From positions 45,964,950-46,028,949 of the forward strand of contig NC_083348.1 of the NCBI RefSeq assembly GCF_019175385.1: a stretch of DNA of 64,000 nt, in the 5' to 3' direction. This stretch comes from Lycium barbarum. Lineage: Eukaryota > Streptophyta > Magnoliopsida > Solanales > Solanaceae. The translations under genes were made by a program, and so were the position numbers. The notes beneath the pieces were generated by a model. The model was not told the origin of the DNA. It did no database searches and was given only the letters and a program-made list of their open reading frames with translations. Of this stretch, positions 10,762 to 22,111 are shown one piece after another (within the stretch, counting starts at the first letter, position 1; each line of letters begins with the position of its first letter).

Positions 10762-11829
10762 CCAAATAATCTTTACTCACACCTTAATATTAAATAAAGT
10801 AAGAATATATTTTTGTAAAAACTAAAATATACTAAATATAATCCAACCTTAATTAAATAAAAGGATAATATCACCTCATTAATGACATGAAATTATGATT
10901 AGATGGAAACACATAAGGTGATTAAAATATTTACATCTAAAAGTAAACATTTTTCTTACTACTTGTTGCCAATATATACATAGTCATATTAATTTTTTCA
11001 CAACAATTTGCAACCAAAGATATTATCCTATACACTTTCCAAATATTAAAAGATAATAACATTCAACAAAAAAAAAGTATTGAGAGAAGAGAAATATTTT
11101 TATCCAAATAATATATTCAACAGAATAATCATTGATGAAGAACTCATCAAATACAAAAGTAGGTGAAGGTATAAAACAAAAAATTAAGACAGAGATTTGA
11201 GGAAACCGGTGAAGCAAGGGCTCAAAAAGCCAAAATCGAAAAATAGAAATTGGTATTTTTTATCATCCACGTTGAGGTTTGCATCGATAATTTTCCATCA
11301 TTCTTATTTGTTGTAGAGCCTTCTATTACCTAAAGGTAAGTTGATCAATTATTCTAAGCCTCGATGTCTCACCTCTTATTGTAACCAGGATAAATATAAA
11401 ACTTCTCTTCCAGGGGCTTTTTTTGTAACCTTAGCATGTCCCATAGTTCTAACTTCTATATATCTCTTAGATATGTGAAGTGCCTTGACAAATCCCTTGA
11501 AAAGGAATAGATTTGAAAAGGAATAAGAGAAGTAAACAACTTTGAAATATTTAAGCATAATACAGTGCAACGTTACTAATCAAACAAAATAAGATAAGCT
11601 AGACATTGTATAAATTATCTTCGGTTAATATGAGGAGATGTTTGGAAATCCAACCTAGAAATAACGAGAATTAAGGAGAAGCGGAGAAAAATTATGAATT
11701 TACTTAAAGTGCACAATCGGTAACCACTGTTTATCAAATATATTATATAACTCAACACAATTTACACTACGAACCGTCATAAGTGGCGGTTAAAGAATTA
11801 GACAACACTATGAATCCACGGCAACATAC
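10762..11829. other. AT-rich intergenic DNA, no feature recognised
   Basis: Only short ORFs with biased composition are present on either strand, and no retroelement motif, LTR end or tandem array could be identified. Part of it may be the degraded distal end of the element 2 LTR or pre-insertion DNA. Confidence 0.4.
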
Positions 11830-13033
11830 ACAATGTGCCAAATATGTCAGGAAGCATACACAATGCTAAGGGAAGCATACCCAATGCCCCAATATCATCA
11901 AGAAGCATACACAATGCTAAGGGAAGCATACACAATGCCCAATATAATCAAGAAGCATACACAATGCTAAGGGAAGCATACACAATGCCCCAATATAATC
12001 AAGAAGCATACACAATGCTAAGGGAAGCACACACAATGCCCCGATATCATGGCTCACAGCTATATCACATCACAAAATAATTTATAAAGAGAGTTTTGGA
12101 TTATTTGAAAATAAAGTATATGCGACTGGCCTGAAGGACCACCGATTCTGCCAAGCACATGCTTGTCCCAACACATGGACCAGGCAGAGAAAATATATTT
12201 TTAAAACGGGTTTTGCAAAGCAAGTACCCAAAGCTTAAAGTCTCACTTACCTCAAATTCACAATTCAAGCACACTTCCCAATAAATCAAAACTGCGTTCC
12301 CGAGTCTCCGGATTGCCTCAAACTACACAAAAACGGATTTAGAATGGTCAAAACCCTTAGGGTAAACCACTTCTATATTTTTAGAGGCTTAAACGGTTAA
12401 AGTCAAATTTTAAAGGACGAAAACGCCCTCTGGTCAATGTGTTCAAAAACTGACAAGACTTATGTTTTCGGAAAGGCCTTAACGAGAGGATTCCAACGAT
12501 AGATAGAAGTCTAAAATCCGACGCTATTTTCCCTTTCAAATCAATGATTTTGGTTGAAGCACCCTAGAGCTAAACTTTCTCAATTCCTCAAAATATCCCC
12601 ATGTTTTCACCATAAAGATTCACCCATAATTTTTTAATAAACTTAAATAAAAGATTACAATCATTACCTTAATGAGTTGGGAGGAAAATCTTTATTTTTT
12701 TCTCCTCTCCCTTCTTCTCTTCTTCTCCCTTTCTTCTACTGCGTTTTTTTTCCCTTGTTTCTGCTTCTATCGTTTCTGGTTTTCTATTTCACGTCTGATG
12801 CTCATTAGACTCTTATTCCTTTTTCTCTTTATTTTCTTTTTCTTTTCTTTTTCTTCTTTTTGTGGGCTTGGCCCACATCTCTTTTTCCTTTTTTTTTTTT
12901 TCTAAAGGACCCTTTAATCCTCCTTTTCTTTTATTTTTTACCACTTAATTCTTCTATATATATATATATTTTTTTTATTTCCTTATTTTATTTAAATTAC
13001 CAACTAAGCCTAAAAAAAATATGGGTTATTACA
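11830..13033 (-). mobile_element. 3' LTR of Ty3/gypsy element 2 (distal limit uncertain)
   Basis: On the minus strand the LTR starts TGTAATAACCC (revcomp of 13023-13033) immediately after the polypurine tract. It contains poly-pyrimidine stretches (12690-12900) and, distally, a 51-bp tandem array. The 5' LTR of the same element starts at 18121 but is cut after a few tens of bases, so the two cannot be aligned to fix the left limit. Confidence 0.5.
11850..12052. repeat. Tandem repeat, ~51-bp unit, 4 copies
   Basis: Four consecutive units share AAGCATACACAATGCTAAGG, then GAAGCATACACAATGCCCC and AATATAATCAAG, with scattered substitutions. Within each unit AGCATACACAATGC is itself repeated at half spacing. 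The direct, gap-free repetition without unique spacers rules out a spaced array. Confidence 0.85.
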
Positions 13034-13068
13034 TTCTCCACCACTTAAAATGACGTTCGTCCTCGAAC
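13034..13068 (-). promoter_or_regulatory. Polypurine tract and adjoining palindrome of element 2
   Basis: On the minus strand TAAGTGGTGGAGAA (13034-13047) precedes the LTR and is the likely plus-strand priming site. Just upstream of it is GTTCGAGGACGAACGTC (13052-13068), an imperfect palindrome also present next to the polypurine tracts at 34362 and 45931. Confidence 0.6.
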
Positions 13069-13476
13069 AAATCTAGATCATACCTGTCGCGTCAAATAAA
13101 TGAGGATATTTATCTCGCATATCCGTCTCAGACTCCCAAGTAGCCTCCTCGGTTGGATGATTACGCCACAACACTTAGACTGAAGCTACCTTCTTCGACC
13201 TCAATTGTCGCACTTGCCTATCAAGAATAGATATCGGACCCTTTCCTCATAAGTAAAATTTTCATCGAGCTCCACATCCTCTGGTTGAATCTTATGGCTA
13301 TCATCACCGACATATCGTCTTAGCATAGACACGTGAAATACAGGATGAATAGCAGACAATCTCAGAGGTAAAGCAATTCTATATGCCACCAACCCAATTC
13401 GATCCAAAATCTCATAAGGACCAATGTACCTAGGACTTAACTTGCCTTTCCGACCGAATCTCATAAATCCTTTCAT
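13069..13476 (-). pseudogene. Element 2 pol, integrase tail and chromodomain region
   Basis: The ORF at 13201-13476 reads MKGFMRFGRKGKLSPRYIGP, then AYRIALPLRLSAIHPVFHVSM and LRRYVGDDSHKI, the integrase C-terminal domain. Downstream, to about 13080, the reading changes frame into a chromodomain-like segment (EVATWESE-type residues near 13130-13150). It is shifted relative to the integrase core (13488-14453), so a frameshift lies near 13480. Confidence 0.7.
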
Positions 13477-13487
13477 AGGGGATACTT

Positions 13488-14615
13488 TTAAAAAGACTTT
13501 TCCCCCTTCATGAACTCCATATCACGTACTTTCTTATCTGCATAGGACTTTTGTCTGCTTTGTGCTGTCCGAAGCCGTTCTCGTATCAATGAAACTTTTT
13601 CCAAGGCTTGCTGAACCAGATCTGGACCTAATAGTTGTGCTTCTCCCGGTTCGAACCATCCAACTGGTGAACGACACCTGCGACCATATAGAGCCTCAAA
13701 CGGCGCCATCTGTATACTCGATTAGTAGCTGTTATTATAAGCAAACTCTGCCAAAGGCAACTGATCATCCCAATAACCACCAAAATCAATCACTCAAGAT
13801 CTAAGCATGTCCTCTAAAATTTGAATAACTCGCTCAGACTGTCCATCAGTTTGTGGATGAAAAGTTGTACTCAACTCGACCTGTGAACCCAACGACTTCT
13901 GAAAAGACTTCCAAAACTCAGCAGTAAATTGTGCACCTCGATCAGATATTATAGAAATAGGCACACCATGAAGTTGTACTATCTCACGAAGGTAAATATT
14001 TGCTAACTGCTCTGCCGTATGAGTAACCCGAACTGGTATAAAATGAGCGGATTTGGTGAGTCTATCCACAATCACCCAGACTGAGTCATGTTTCTTGAAA
14101 GTATTTGGCAAACCAACTACGAAATCCATCGTAATCCTTTCCCACTTCCACTCTGGAATAATCAAGTTTTGCATTACTCCGCCGGGTTTTTGATGTTCAT
14201 ATTTGGCCTGCTGACAATTTAAGCAACTTGTCACATGTTTCAAAATATCAGCCTTCATACCTTTCCACCAATATAATCCGCGCAGGTCTTGGTACATCTT
14301 CGTAGCACCTGGGTGGATGGAGTATCGCGAGCTATGAGCCTCTTCAAGAATTAGTTGCTTCACATTACCCACCATAGGAATACACAGTCTACCATGACAA
14401 CGTAACACGCCTTCGCCATCAATAGAAAATGACTTAACGCCCCCATTTTGCACTCGATCTCACAGTCTAGCAAGACGGGGATCTTCATATTGGCAAGCCT
14501 TGACCTGCCCTACTAAGGACAATTGTGCCACCATAACAACAAGTAACCTGCCCTGTACTGTATGATCAATCCGAACTCCGCGGTTGGCTAATGCCTGAAT
14601 ATCCTTAGCCATTGG
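13488..14615 (-). pseudogene. Element 2 pol, integrase
   Basis: Pieces at 13794-14453 and 13488-13709 are in one frame, broken by TGA stops near 14457 and 13791. The N-terminal zinc motif is seen in SRYSIHPGATKMYQDLRG and HVTSCLNCQQAKYEHQKPGG. All three catalytic residues appear intact: ITMDFVVGLP, IISDRGAQFTAEFW and GQSERVIQILEDML. MAPFEALYGRRCRSPVGW and the LLGPDLVQQALEKV block follow. The enzyme would insert element DNA into the host genome; here the frame breaks prevent a full product. Confidence 0.85.
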
Positions 14616-16080
14616 TCATTCTTTAGTAGTGAATCGGGCCAAGCTGCCCATAGACTTTCTACTCAAGGCGTCTGCCACCACATTCGCCTTACCAAGATGA
14701 TACAAAATAGTAAGATCATAATCTTTAAGTAACTCTAACCACCGTCGCTGTCTCAAATTCAGATCTCTTTGCTTGAATATGTATTGCAAACTCTTGTGAT
14801 CAATATAGATTTTACAGGGCTCACCATAAAGATAGTGATGCCAGATCTTGAGTGCAAATACAACTGCGGCCAATTCTAAGTCATGAGTTGGATAATTCTT
14901 CTCATGTTTCTTTAGCTGTCGAGATGCATAAGCTACCACTTTACCATTCTGCATCAAGACACAACCCAACCCAACTCGAGATGCATCACAATAAATGGTG
15001 AAACCACCATCATTAGTAGGTAAGGTCAAAATCGGTGCCGTAGTCAATGCAGTCTTTAATTTCTGAAAGCTTTCTGAACATTCATCTGACCACTGGAATA
15101 CCACACCTTTTTGAGTTAAACGTGTCAATGGAGCAGCTATCTTCGAGAAACCCTCCACAAACCTTCTGTAATATCCAGCTAGTCCTATGAAGCTGTGTAT
15201 CTCTGTGGGAGTAGTGGGTTGAGGCCAATCTTGAACTGCTTCAATTTTCTTTGGATCAAATTGAATCCCATCTCGGGACACCACGTGTCCTAAAAAGGAA
15301 ACTGTGCTCAACCAGAACTCACATTTTGAGAACTTGGCATAAAGCTTTCGTTCCTTAAGTGTCTGTAGCACAATTCTCAAGTGTTGTCCATGCTCAACCT
15401 CACTCCGAGAGTAGACCAAAATATCATCAATGAACACAATCACAAAATGGTCTAAGTATGGCTTGAATACCCTGTTCATGAGGTCCATAAATGCTGCGGG
15501 GGTATTAGTCAGCTCGAATGACATCACCAAAAATTTGAAGTGCCCATATCTTGTCCGAAAAGCTATCTTGGAGATGTCCTCAGTCTTGATTCTCAGCTGA
15601 TGATAACCTGATCTCAAGTCGATTTTGGAAAAATGAGTAGCACCCTGCAGTTGATCAAACAAATCATCAATACGAGGCAATGGATACTTATTCTTGATAG
15701 TCGCCTTGTTCAGTTGCCTGTAGTCAATGCACATTCTCATCGTGCCATCTTTCTTTTTCACAAATAATACAGGTGCACCCCAAGGCGATACACTAGGCCT
15801 AATGAACCCCTTATCAAGTAGCTCTTGGAGTTGAACCTTCAGTTCTCTCAACTCGGCTGGAGCCATACGATACGGAGGAATAGAGATAGGTTGAGTCCCT
15901 GGAACTAAATCAATGCTGAACTCGATTTCTCTCATTGGGGGTAGGCCGAGTAAATCTTCAGGAAAAACATCCGCAAATTCGCGAACAATAGGAATACTAT
16001 CAATAGTAACATTTTCCGCTCGAGTATCATGAACGGTGACAATAAAACCCAAACACCCATGATTATCATTCGGCGTGCCT
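14616..16080 (-). pseudogene. Element 2 pol, reverse transcriptase and RNase H
   Basis: This is the longest intact coding stretch in the window (about 490 codons). The reverse transcriptase shows [53 protein letters not shown] and an intact active-site box [10 protein letters not shown]. RNase H follows with [47 protein letters not shown] and [10 protein letters not shown], so the catalytic acids are present although Thr of TDHKS is Ile. It ends at a stop at 14616. A frame change near 16065-16080 separates it from the protease, so the ORF's first ~15-20 residues up to 16130 are not native. Confidence 0.9.
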
Positions 16081-16503
16081 TTACATAAGATATTATTTTT
16101 CCTTGAGTCACATGAGTCATTCCTTTCCACACTAAAGTTTCTCCAGGAAAATTAAAACGTATAAGCTTAGCATAGCAATCAACCGATGCATAACATGATG
16201 CCAACCAATCCATTCCCATAATCACATCGAAAGCGGACATCGGTAACACACATAGATCAACTACGGTGTCCCTGCCCTGAACAGATATCACACAATCTCT
16301 ATAAACTCTATCCACTAATATACTTCCCCCACTGGGGTTTCTACCACATACGGCACATTAATAAACTCAACTCCCCGTTCTAAGAATATAGAAAAAGAAG
16401 GAGATACATACGAATACGTAGAACCAGGATCAATAAGAGCATATGCACCATGAGAACCAATAGTAATAATACCTGTGACTACTGCATTAGATGCCTCGAC
16501 ATC
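16081..16503 (-). pseudogene. Element 2 pol, retropepsin-like protease
   Basis: The start of the domain is in the gag frame (VVTGIITIGSHGAYALIDPGS, then TYSYVSPSF and VVETPVGEV, about 16325-16503) and ends in a stop. After a frameshift near 16320 the rest (MDRVYRDCVISVQGRDTVVD, then FDVIMGMDWLASCYASVDC) is read at 15932-16315. DPGS is the active-site Asp box of this lineage. A TAG at about 16501 replaces the residue after AMTR, most simply a CAG to TAG change. Confidence 0.75.
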
Positions 16504-17934
16504 CTATCTGGTCATAGCAAAGAATCTCGGCGGTCCACCCCTTCCCTGAGCAACCTGTGCACCCTGTCGACCCTGTCCACGAACACCCTGTGGAGCGGTC
16601 CTAGCTGGCTGAATCTGACCCTGTGTAGGTGTAGTAGTTCCCTGCGGCTGTGTAGTAGCTCGACTAACACCAAAATTTCCTTTAGGACAGTATTTAGCAA
16701 TATGCCCCTTTTCACCACAAGTAAAACAAGCCCCATCTGCCCCAAAGCAACGACCACTGTGATTTCTACCACAGTTAGAACACCTCGGATGATAACCTGA
16801 CTGATATAAGCTATTACCCTTCCTCTGCATCTGCTACTGGCCCTGTCTAGCTGAATAACCACTAGAAGGCTGCACTACTGATTCTGACTGAGTAGGTCTG
16901 GACTGCCCACGATAAAAACCACTCTTGCCCCCAGATGGAGCACCACTAAACCCACCTGTGTTACGTGGCTTTTTGCTTTCACGCTCAACTTTGTCCATCT
17001 CTAGATAGGACTCGTAATGGAGAGCAGTGTCAACTACATCTGAATAGGTACCATACCGCACATCTCGTACCACAGGACCACGATAGCGATGCTCAAGTCC
17101 ATCCACAAATCGTCTCACCTTCTCTCTCGGATCCTCTACCAAATAAGGTACATACCTGGATAAATCTGTAAACTTGGCCTCATATTCTGTAACGGTCATA
17201 GTTCCCTGCCGCAGATTATTTAACTGACGTCTCATGTCATCTTGCTTGCTTAATGGAATAAACCTGTCCTTAAACAGTGCTAAACATTCTGACCAAGTAA
17301 TAGGTGGTAACCCTGCTGGCCTACCTCTCTGAATCGAAATCCACCAAGACTCTGCAGAGCCTGAGAATAAGAAAGTGGCAAATTCCACACCACGAGTCTC
17401 CTTCAGCCCCAATGTAGTCAATATCTTTTCACAACGATCAATGAACTTCTGAGGTTCAATAGAAGTTGGTGAAGCATCAAACTCTGGTGGCTTAAGATCC
17501 ATGAAATTCTTAAACTCCTTAGATTGCCCTGCAGACTGGACAACCTGTTGAGGGGCCAATTGAGGCGTATGATTAGCTGCAACATTCAACTGAACTTGAG
17601 CTTGTACTTGTGAAGTAGCCTGAGGACCTGTAATTCCACCATGATTAGGCGCCAATGCCTCCAAAACATTCAATAATCTGGTCACCACATCTGCGGGCAT
17701 AGTAATAGTAGGGGCGGCTGCTGGTGCCGGTGGAGTGTTCTGAACTACTTGTTCCTGCACTTGCTCTGACGCAACTCGGGGCTGACCCCCATTCACAACT
17801 TTAGGCTGAGGAGTGGCCTGAGTCCTGTTCTGAGCTCTAGTCTGATGAGCACTAGCTTGTCTACCACCGCGGGTAGCACTCTGTCCAGCACCACGTTTAG
17901 CAGATGAAGATGCGCGTTTCTTAGCCATCTGCAA
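16504..17934 (-). pseudogene. Element 2 gag (capsid and zinc knuckles)
   Basis: The likely start is the ATG at 17928 (MAKKRASSSAKRG) or the one two codons upstream. A basic, Gln/Ala-rich N-terminus is followed by the capsid core (FKNFMDLKPPEFDASP, PQKFIDRCEKIL, GVEFATFLFSGSAESWW, VTEYEAKFTDLSRYVPYLV, RRFVDGLEHRYRG). One TAG at 16831-16833 interrupts the frame. Past it the same frame gives CSNCGRNHSGRCFGADGACF and the CCHC knuckle CFTCGEKGHIAKYC, then a Gln/Thr-rich tail. Apart from that stop, gag is open over 470 codons, the best preserved gag in the window. Confidence 0.9.
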
Positions 17935-18103
17935 AATAAATATTACAAGGTTAAACTTGATTCAACTCACGCACGAACAAGGAATGAAAGAAGGGAAAAC
18001 TTCCTAGATGTCCAGTAGCCTCAAGGTGATAAGTATGGGCGCCTACATACCCATGAACAAGATTCTACTAAACACTGCTCCATGACCCGGAACTTAAAGC
18101 CTA

Positions 18104-18116
18104 GGCTCTGATACCA
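18104..18116 (-). other. Primer binding site, tRNA-iMet type, element 2
   Basis: The reverse complement reads TGGTATCAGAGCC and lies a few bases inside the 5' LTR start at 18121. The leader between it and gag (17935-18103) is a diverged version of the leader found in element 1 and the LARDs (GTTTAGTAGAATCTTGTTC, GGCTACTGGACATCTAG). Confidence 0.85.
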
Positions 18117-18120
18117 ACTT

Positions 18121-18180
18121 TGTCACGTCCCAAAATACCCGCTAGACGTGATTGGCAACTCAAAAGGAAAGGTGAAAGAA
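18121..18180 (-). mobile_element. 5' LTR of element 2, short remaining end
   Basis: On the plus strand it begins TGTCACGTCCCAAAATACCC just after the primer site. Beyond about 18170 the sequence no longer resembles LTR material of the opposite end and turns into the unrelated promoter-like region at 18180-18660. The LTR was cut by insertion or deletion, and the exact breakpoint is not determinable by eye. Confidence 0.5.
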
Positions 18181-18660
18181 AATATTTAAAAGGTTTGAAG
18201 GTCTGGGGAAAACGCAAAAACAAGATGATGTTTCCGATAAGTGGGATGAAGATTTCGACGAAGGAGGATGAAGATTCCGATGAATAGTTTGGTGATTCCG
18301 ATGAAAACTTGAATATTTCGACGAGGGTTTTTTGCTTCTCAGGTGAAGAAAGCAAAAGTTGAGATCGAAGAGTAAAATTTTGGAGGCTGTAAATAGTAAA
18401 AATGGGAGAGGATGAACTATTTATAAGCGAGGGGTCATAATGACGGAAGTGCATTGATCAGGTAACCGAAGGGTCGGCCAATGGTAAATCCACACGTGGC
18501 CGAAGCCAGACGGACATGACACTTGATAAGGCGTTTGATTGTCCCGCTTATTTCGAAACTTAAAAGATAAGATACCCATAAGCTCGGCGTAACAGAGACT
18601 TAAACGAAGAGAAGAATCCATACGGAAAGTAAAGACCAACTGTGTTCAGGTGAAAGCTAA
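18181..18660 (-). mobile_element. LTR-like promoter fragment of another gypsy lineage (minus strand)
   Basis: The minus strand contains CGCTTATAAATAG (about 18415-18427), a TATA-box-like motif, followed on that strand by CTCTCCCATTTTTAC and pyrimidine-rich leader sequence. That layout fits the U3/R part of a Tat- or Athila-type gypsy LTR. No protein domain is visible. Boundaries are uncertain. Confidence 0.35.
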
Positions 18661-18872
18661 AATCCAATGAAAACATTCATAATCCAAATAGGTTTGATTC
18701 AATCCAAAGAAATTTCTACTACATTTGTAGCGGTTATCCGACTATCTCGGTTACAATAGCCTCACAAAACAAAATGGCCTAACTTATGGTCCAAAACTAT
18801 AAACGGAAAGAAAATCCGATCTGGTATGGTAAACTAAAGGTTGAGAACTTCGGTCCATACCCTCGGATACTT

Positions 18873-19639
18873 CTACAAAATCATGCATCGGCTAAATGGC
18901 TTCGGGACTGTCCTTCGAAATAGCCGAACCAGAGTTGTTTTGCTCCAATGATCCTCTTCATCTGGAATAATCACCGAGGGTGGTCCACCATGAGAAATGT
19001 CCCCTCGGGTCCGCAATATGTGGCGTGATTTGACCCGAGAGCCTATCCCTAAAGGAATAGCCGAGGAGCTCGCAGGAATTCTCCGTTTAGGTGCCTTCAC
19101 CGAAGCAGCCGCTGTCTCCTTTCCCTCGATGGCATCCTCGGCATCCTCTTCGATAATGTTTTTCCCTTTTAAAGAAGACCTCTTCGTGGGAAGCCCTAAA
19201 AACCAAAGGTTCGGGGTTAGAATATAAAGTGAAAAAACAAACAAGGAATTCCACAAGCAGATTAAAATTTATCATGGCCTTTTCATACTTCGGGTGCCAT
19301 GCTCCTACAAGAACGACCCACATCACGAGAGGGGCCTAAAAGTGCAACTACCCACTTAAAGATAGTGATTACGAGTTTGGGTTCGACTGGATTCGAGGTT
19401 GGATTCCACGTTTCTACGAAGCCTACGAATAAAGAACGGTGGAGTTGGTCCGTACGAATCATTACGAACCGATGTAGCCATCCCCTGTCAAAATCATCCT
19501 CCGGGTCTATGAGGCCTCGAGTCCCATGAGAAAACAAATGAACTACGCCACCTCGAACCCGCAATTCCCAAAGAGTGCGCTTAGAGTTGGTGATATTGCG
19601 AGAAATCGAGCCCGTTGCGGATTTCATTCCACACGGCAC
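18873..19639 (-). pseudogene. Decayed ORF, possibly of a Tat-lineage gypsy element
   Basis: Two minus-strand open stretches (19283-19639 and 18873-19256) lie in different frames. The first includes HRFVMIRTDQLHRSLFVGF, VETWNPTSNPVEPKLVI and WVVALLGPSRDVGRSC; the second has an acidic/Lys-rich part. The pattern (charged, with W and P spaced as in plant transposon gag-like ORFs) suggests a gag-like remnant, but I do not recognise a definite domain. The ends match the LTR-like pieces on both sides, so it may be the interior of the same decayed element. Confidence 0.3.
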
Positions 19640-19646
19640 AATTAAC

Positions 19647-19975
19647 AGATGTCAAGCCCGAGATTTCAGGGAGCTTTATCTCTAATTGATTTAGTTACCT
19701 CGTTGAATGTAAACTCTTGTATTATAAATAGGCGGGGTGTAAATCTTCATACCCCCATCAATTCTTTACCATTCTCTACACGATTATACCACTGACTTGT
19801 TTCTCAAAGTTCTGTCAAGCATAAAAGTAATTCCCACAGTTTGGTCCGAGTAATTCAAGCCTCAGACGGAGCTGTTCATTGCATCCAATTCCAAGGCTAT
19901 TTCTTACTCTTTTATTCGCAATCTAATTTTGTTACTGTAATTTTTCGTTCTCTTGCAAATCAAATCGCAACAGGT
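19647..19975 (+). mobile_element. LTR-like fragment with TATA box (plus strand)
   Basis: ATTATAAATAGGCGGGGTGT (about 19721-19740) is a strong TATA-box context. It is followed by a pyrimidine-rich leader (TTCATACCCCCATCAATTC) and a T-rich tail ending near AAATCGCAACA (19972). This resembles the U3-R-U5 layout of a gypsy LTR in plus orientation. The start TGTCAAGCCCGAG at about 19647 is a candidate 5' end. No primer site was identified. Confidence 0.35.
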
Positions 19976-20079
19976 CATGTAATTTGAGCCTTTTTTTTGT
20001 TACCTTTAAACCACTAATAAATTCAATTGTTACCTTCTTAAGGGATAAACAACAGGTCATGTAATTTGAGCCTTTTTTT
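19968..20079. repeat. 30-bp direct repeat, two copies
   Basis: CAACAGGTCATGTAATTTGA followed by GCCTTTTTTT occurs at 19968-19997 and again at 20050-20079, 82 bp apart. The copies are identical over 30 bases. The repeat is too long for a target duplication of any transposon class I know and may reflect template slippage. Confidence 0.85.
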
Positions 20080-22111
20080 AACTCTTAATTTAATATTCTG
20101 ATCAACACTTGCTAAGTTACTGTGTATACGTATAAATATGCAGTAGCTATTTTGATACTTGTTTTCATCATGACTATCTCAAACTTGTTTTCATCATGAC
20201 TATCTCAATGATGGATGATAGAGTGAATAAAAATAATATTAATTCTTCCCAAACTCCAACAGAGTTTATAATAAATGTACAATCACTAGAAGTGGTAGAG
20301 TATTTCACATTTTCGCTAATCACTAAAAATGATAATATTTTCTCATGTTTATTGTTATTATTTTGGAAGAATATTTAGAATAAAAAAACCTCTATATTAT
20401 ATGCAGGCCTCGATTTGCTCTTGAAGTAGCAATGTCTTAAAAGAGGTTCTAAGCCGTAATAAATTTATATGGTCAAGACACGTTTAGATGATTATGTTCC
20501 ATTTCTAAAGAATGAGAATTTTTGATAAATACAAATAAATATCTTTTCCTTGAAGTGAATGTGATGATATTTAGTAAAGATTATAAATACAAACGTACTA
20601 TTGGTTGTGAAGATATCACCCCTCACCTCCAGAAGAGGTAGAATCATTGGAAATAATATTTTAAATACTCTATACTTTACTCCCGTAGTAGTAAACACTA
20701 AAATTTACTCCCGAAGTAACAAACTCAGAAATCTGCTCCCAAAGTAGAAAATTTTGATCTCTACTATTGTTTATCTTATGACACCACCAGTGTTTAACTA
20801 AAATTTCTTTTATGGTACCAAAAGTATATAAGCAATATTGGTAGTACAAAATTAATCAAGGCTCCAGAAGAGCTAACTATATCTAGAAGATCATGACACC
20901 AATAGTGTCCAAACAATATTTGATTATGGAGAATAAATTAAAGGCTCCTGAAGAGCTTATATGCTATTATGTTATTCATTCGAGGTTGTAATATATGAAG
21001 TTTTTATGATCAAAATACAAGTTGTAGTAAACCCGAAGTTTACTAAAGTAAATGACTATCATATTGTAGCTATTAATGATGGGATGATTAAATATCTTCA
21101 AAATCATCATGGGTAACAAATATCTATGTGAAAGGTTACACGCCTAATTCTCCAAAATGTACTACAATATAGGCATGATGAAATCACATGTCACGGTAAC
21201 CAGAAGTTTATCGATGCGAAAAAGAATTCATGTCATAGTAAATCAGAAGTTCACCAAAACGAATAGCACATGACATGGTAAACCTGAAGTTTACTATTAT
21301 ATTTAATTTTATTAGTCGGCATGAGCGTTTTGGCCATCCCAATTCAAATATGATGTGTAGATTGAGTATTTGACATATATTGAAGAACTAGAAGGTTCTT
21401 CAAGAATTTTTTTTTTCTTGTTCTCATCATTAGTTGACTATACTGGTTAATGTTGGGATTGAATTCCCTAAAATTCTAAAAAAAATATAAAAGGTGAATA
21501 TGGGCCCATTCACCTGTTATGTGATGTCTCAACTAGATGCATCGATAAGACAATCACATGTGCGTTTATTGTCAACCTGCAGTTTGACATATGCAAAGTT
21601 ACTTGCTCAAAATAATTGAGTTGAGAGCACAATTTTCAAATTATGTAATCAAGATAATTCATCTTGTTAATGTTGGTTTATATCCAAGCATGTTTGGCGT
21701 TGAATGCCTCCGATAAATAGCTAAACCATTGCTATGAGAACAAAGCTTCATGTGTTGGTCTGAAATATGATATACTACATACAAAAACCCTTGTATGCTT
21801 CAGACCAATAAATTATGATAAATTTTCCACTCACAATTGGTTCAGGGTCAGGAACCAGATATTTCCATTTAACAGTTTTTATGTGTGGTATATGATTAAT
21901 TAATCTACTATGATGTACAAAGATTGATTCTCTCAGAGAATATGGGATATATGTTAGTTTTTCTAACATAAGGGCGAGGAATAATCAGTTATAAAATATG
22001 TTGTAAATCATCATTAGTATGATCCTCATTCAAAAGATAATTCAAATCAAGTGCTCGAAGCATTTGCTAACCCAAAACTAGTTTCATGTTTCAGCTGCAA
22101 AATGCACCTAT
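20080..22111 (+). pseudogene. Ty1/copia gag and integrase remnant
   Basis: This is plus-strand copia sequence, full of stops and shifts. At about 21316-21360 the GAG-pre-integrase block reads HERFGHPNSNMMCR. Further on are fragments matching copia integrase: GPIH (near 21509), SHVRLLSTCSLTYAKLLAQ, IIELRAQFSNYVIKII, and GQEPDIS followed by an integrase C-terminal CVVY block near 21840-21900. The region upstream (20690-21300) repeats motifs such as GTAAACC-GAAGTTTAC and GCTCC(A/T)GAAGAGCT and is probably decayed gag. The 3' continuation lies beyond the solo LTR, at 25172. No single reading frame exceeds a few dozen codons. Confidence 0.65.

Noticed and set aside
12672..13048. Phe/Leu-rich ORFs resembling membrane proteins
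   Set aside because: They arise from polypyrimidine tracts in the LTR of element 2; no start context or conservation.
13488..17934. Endogenous pararetrovirus
   Set aside because: LTRs, polypurine tract, integrase and chromodomain are present, and gag-PR-RT-RH-IN order is that of Ty3/gypsy; no movement protein or caulimovirid coat motif was seen.
18104..18116. tRNA gene suggested by tRNA-iMet-like text
   Set aside because: Only the 12-13 nt complementary to the tRNA 3' end are present next to an LTR, which is a primer binding site.
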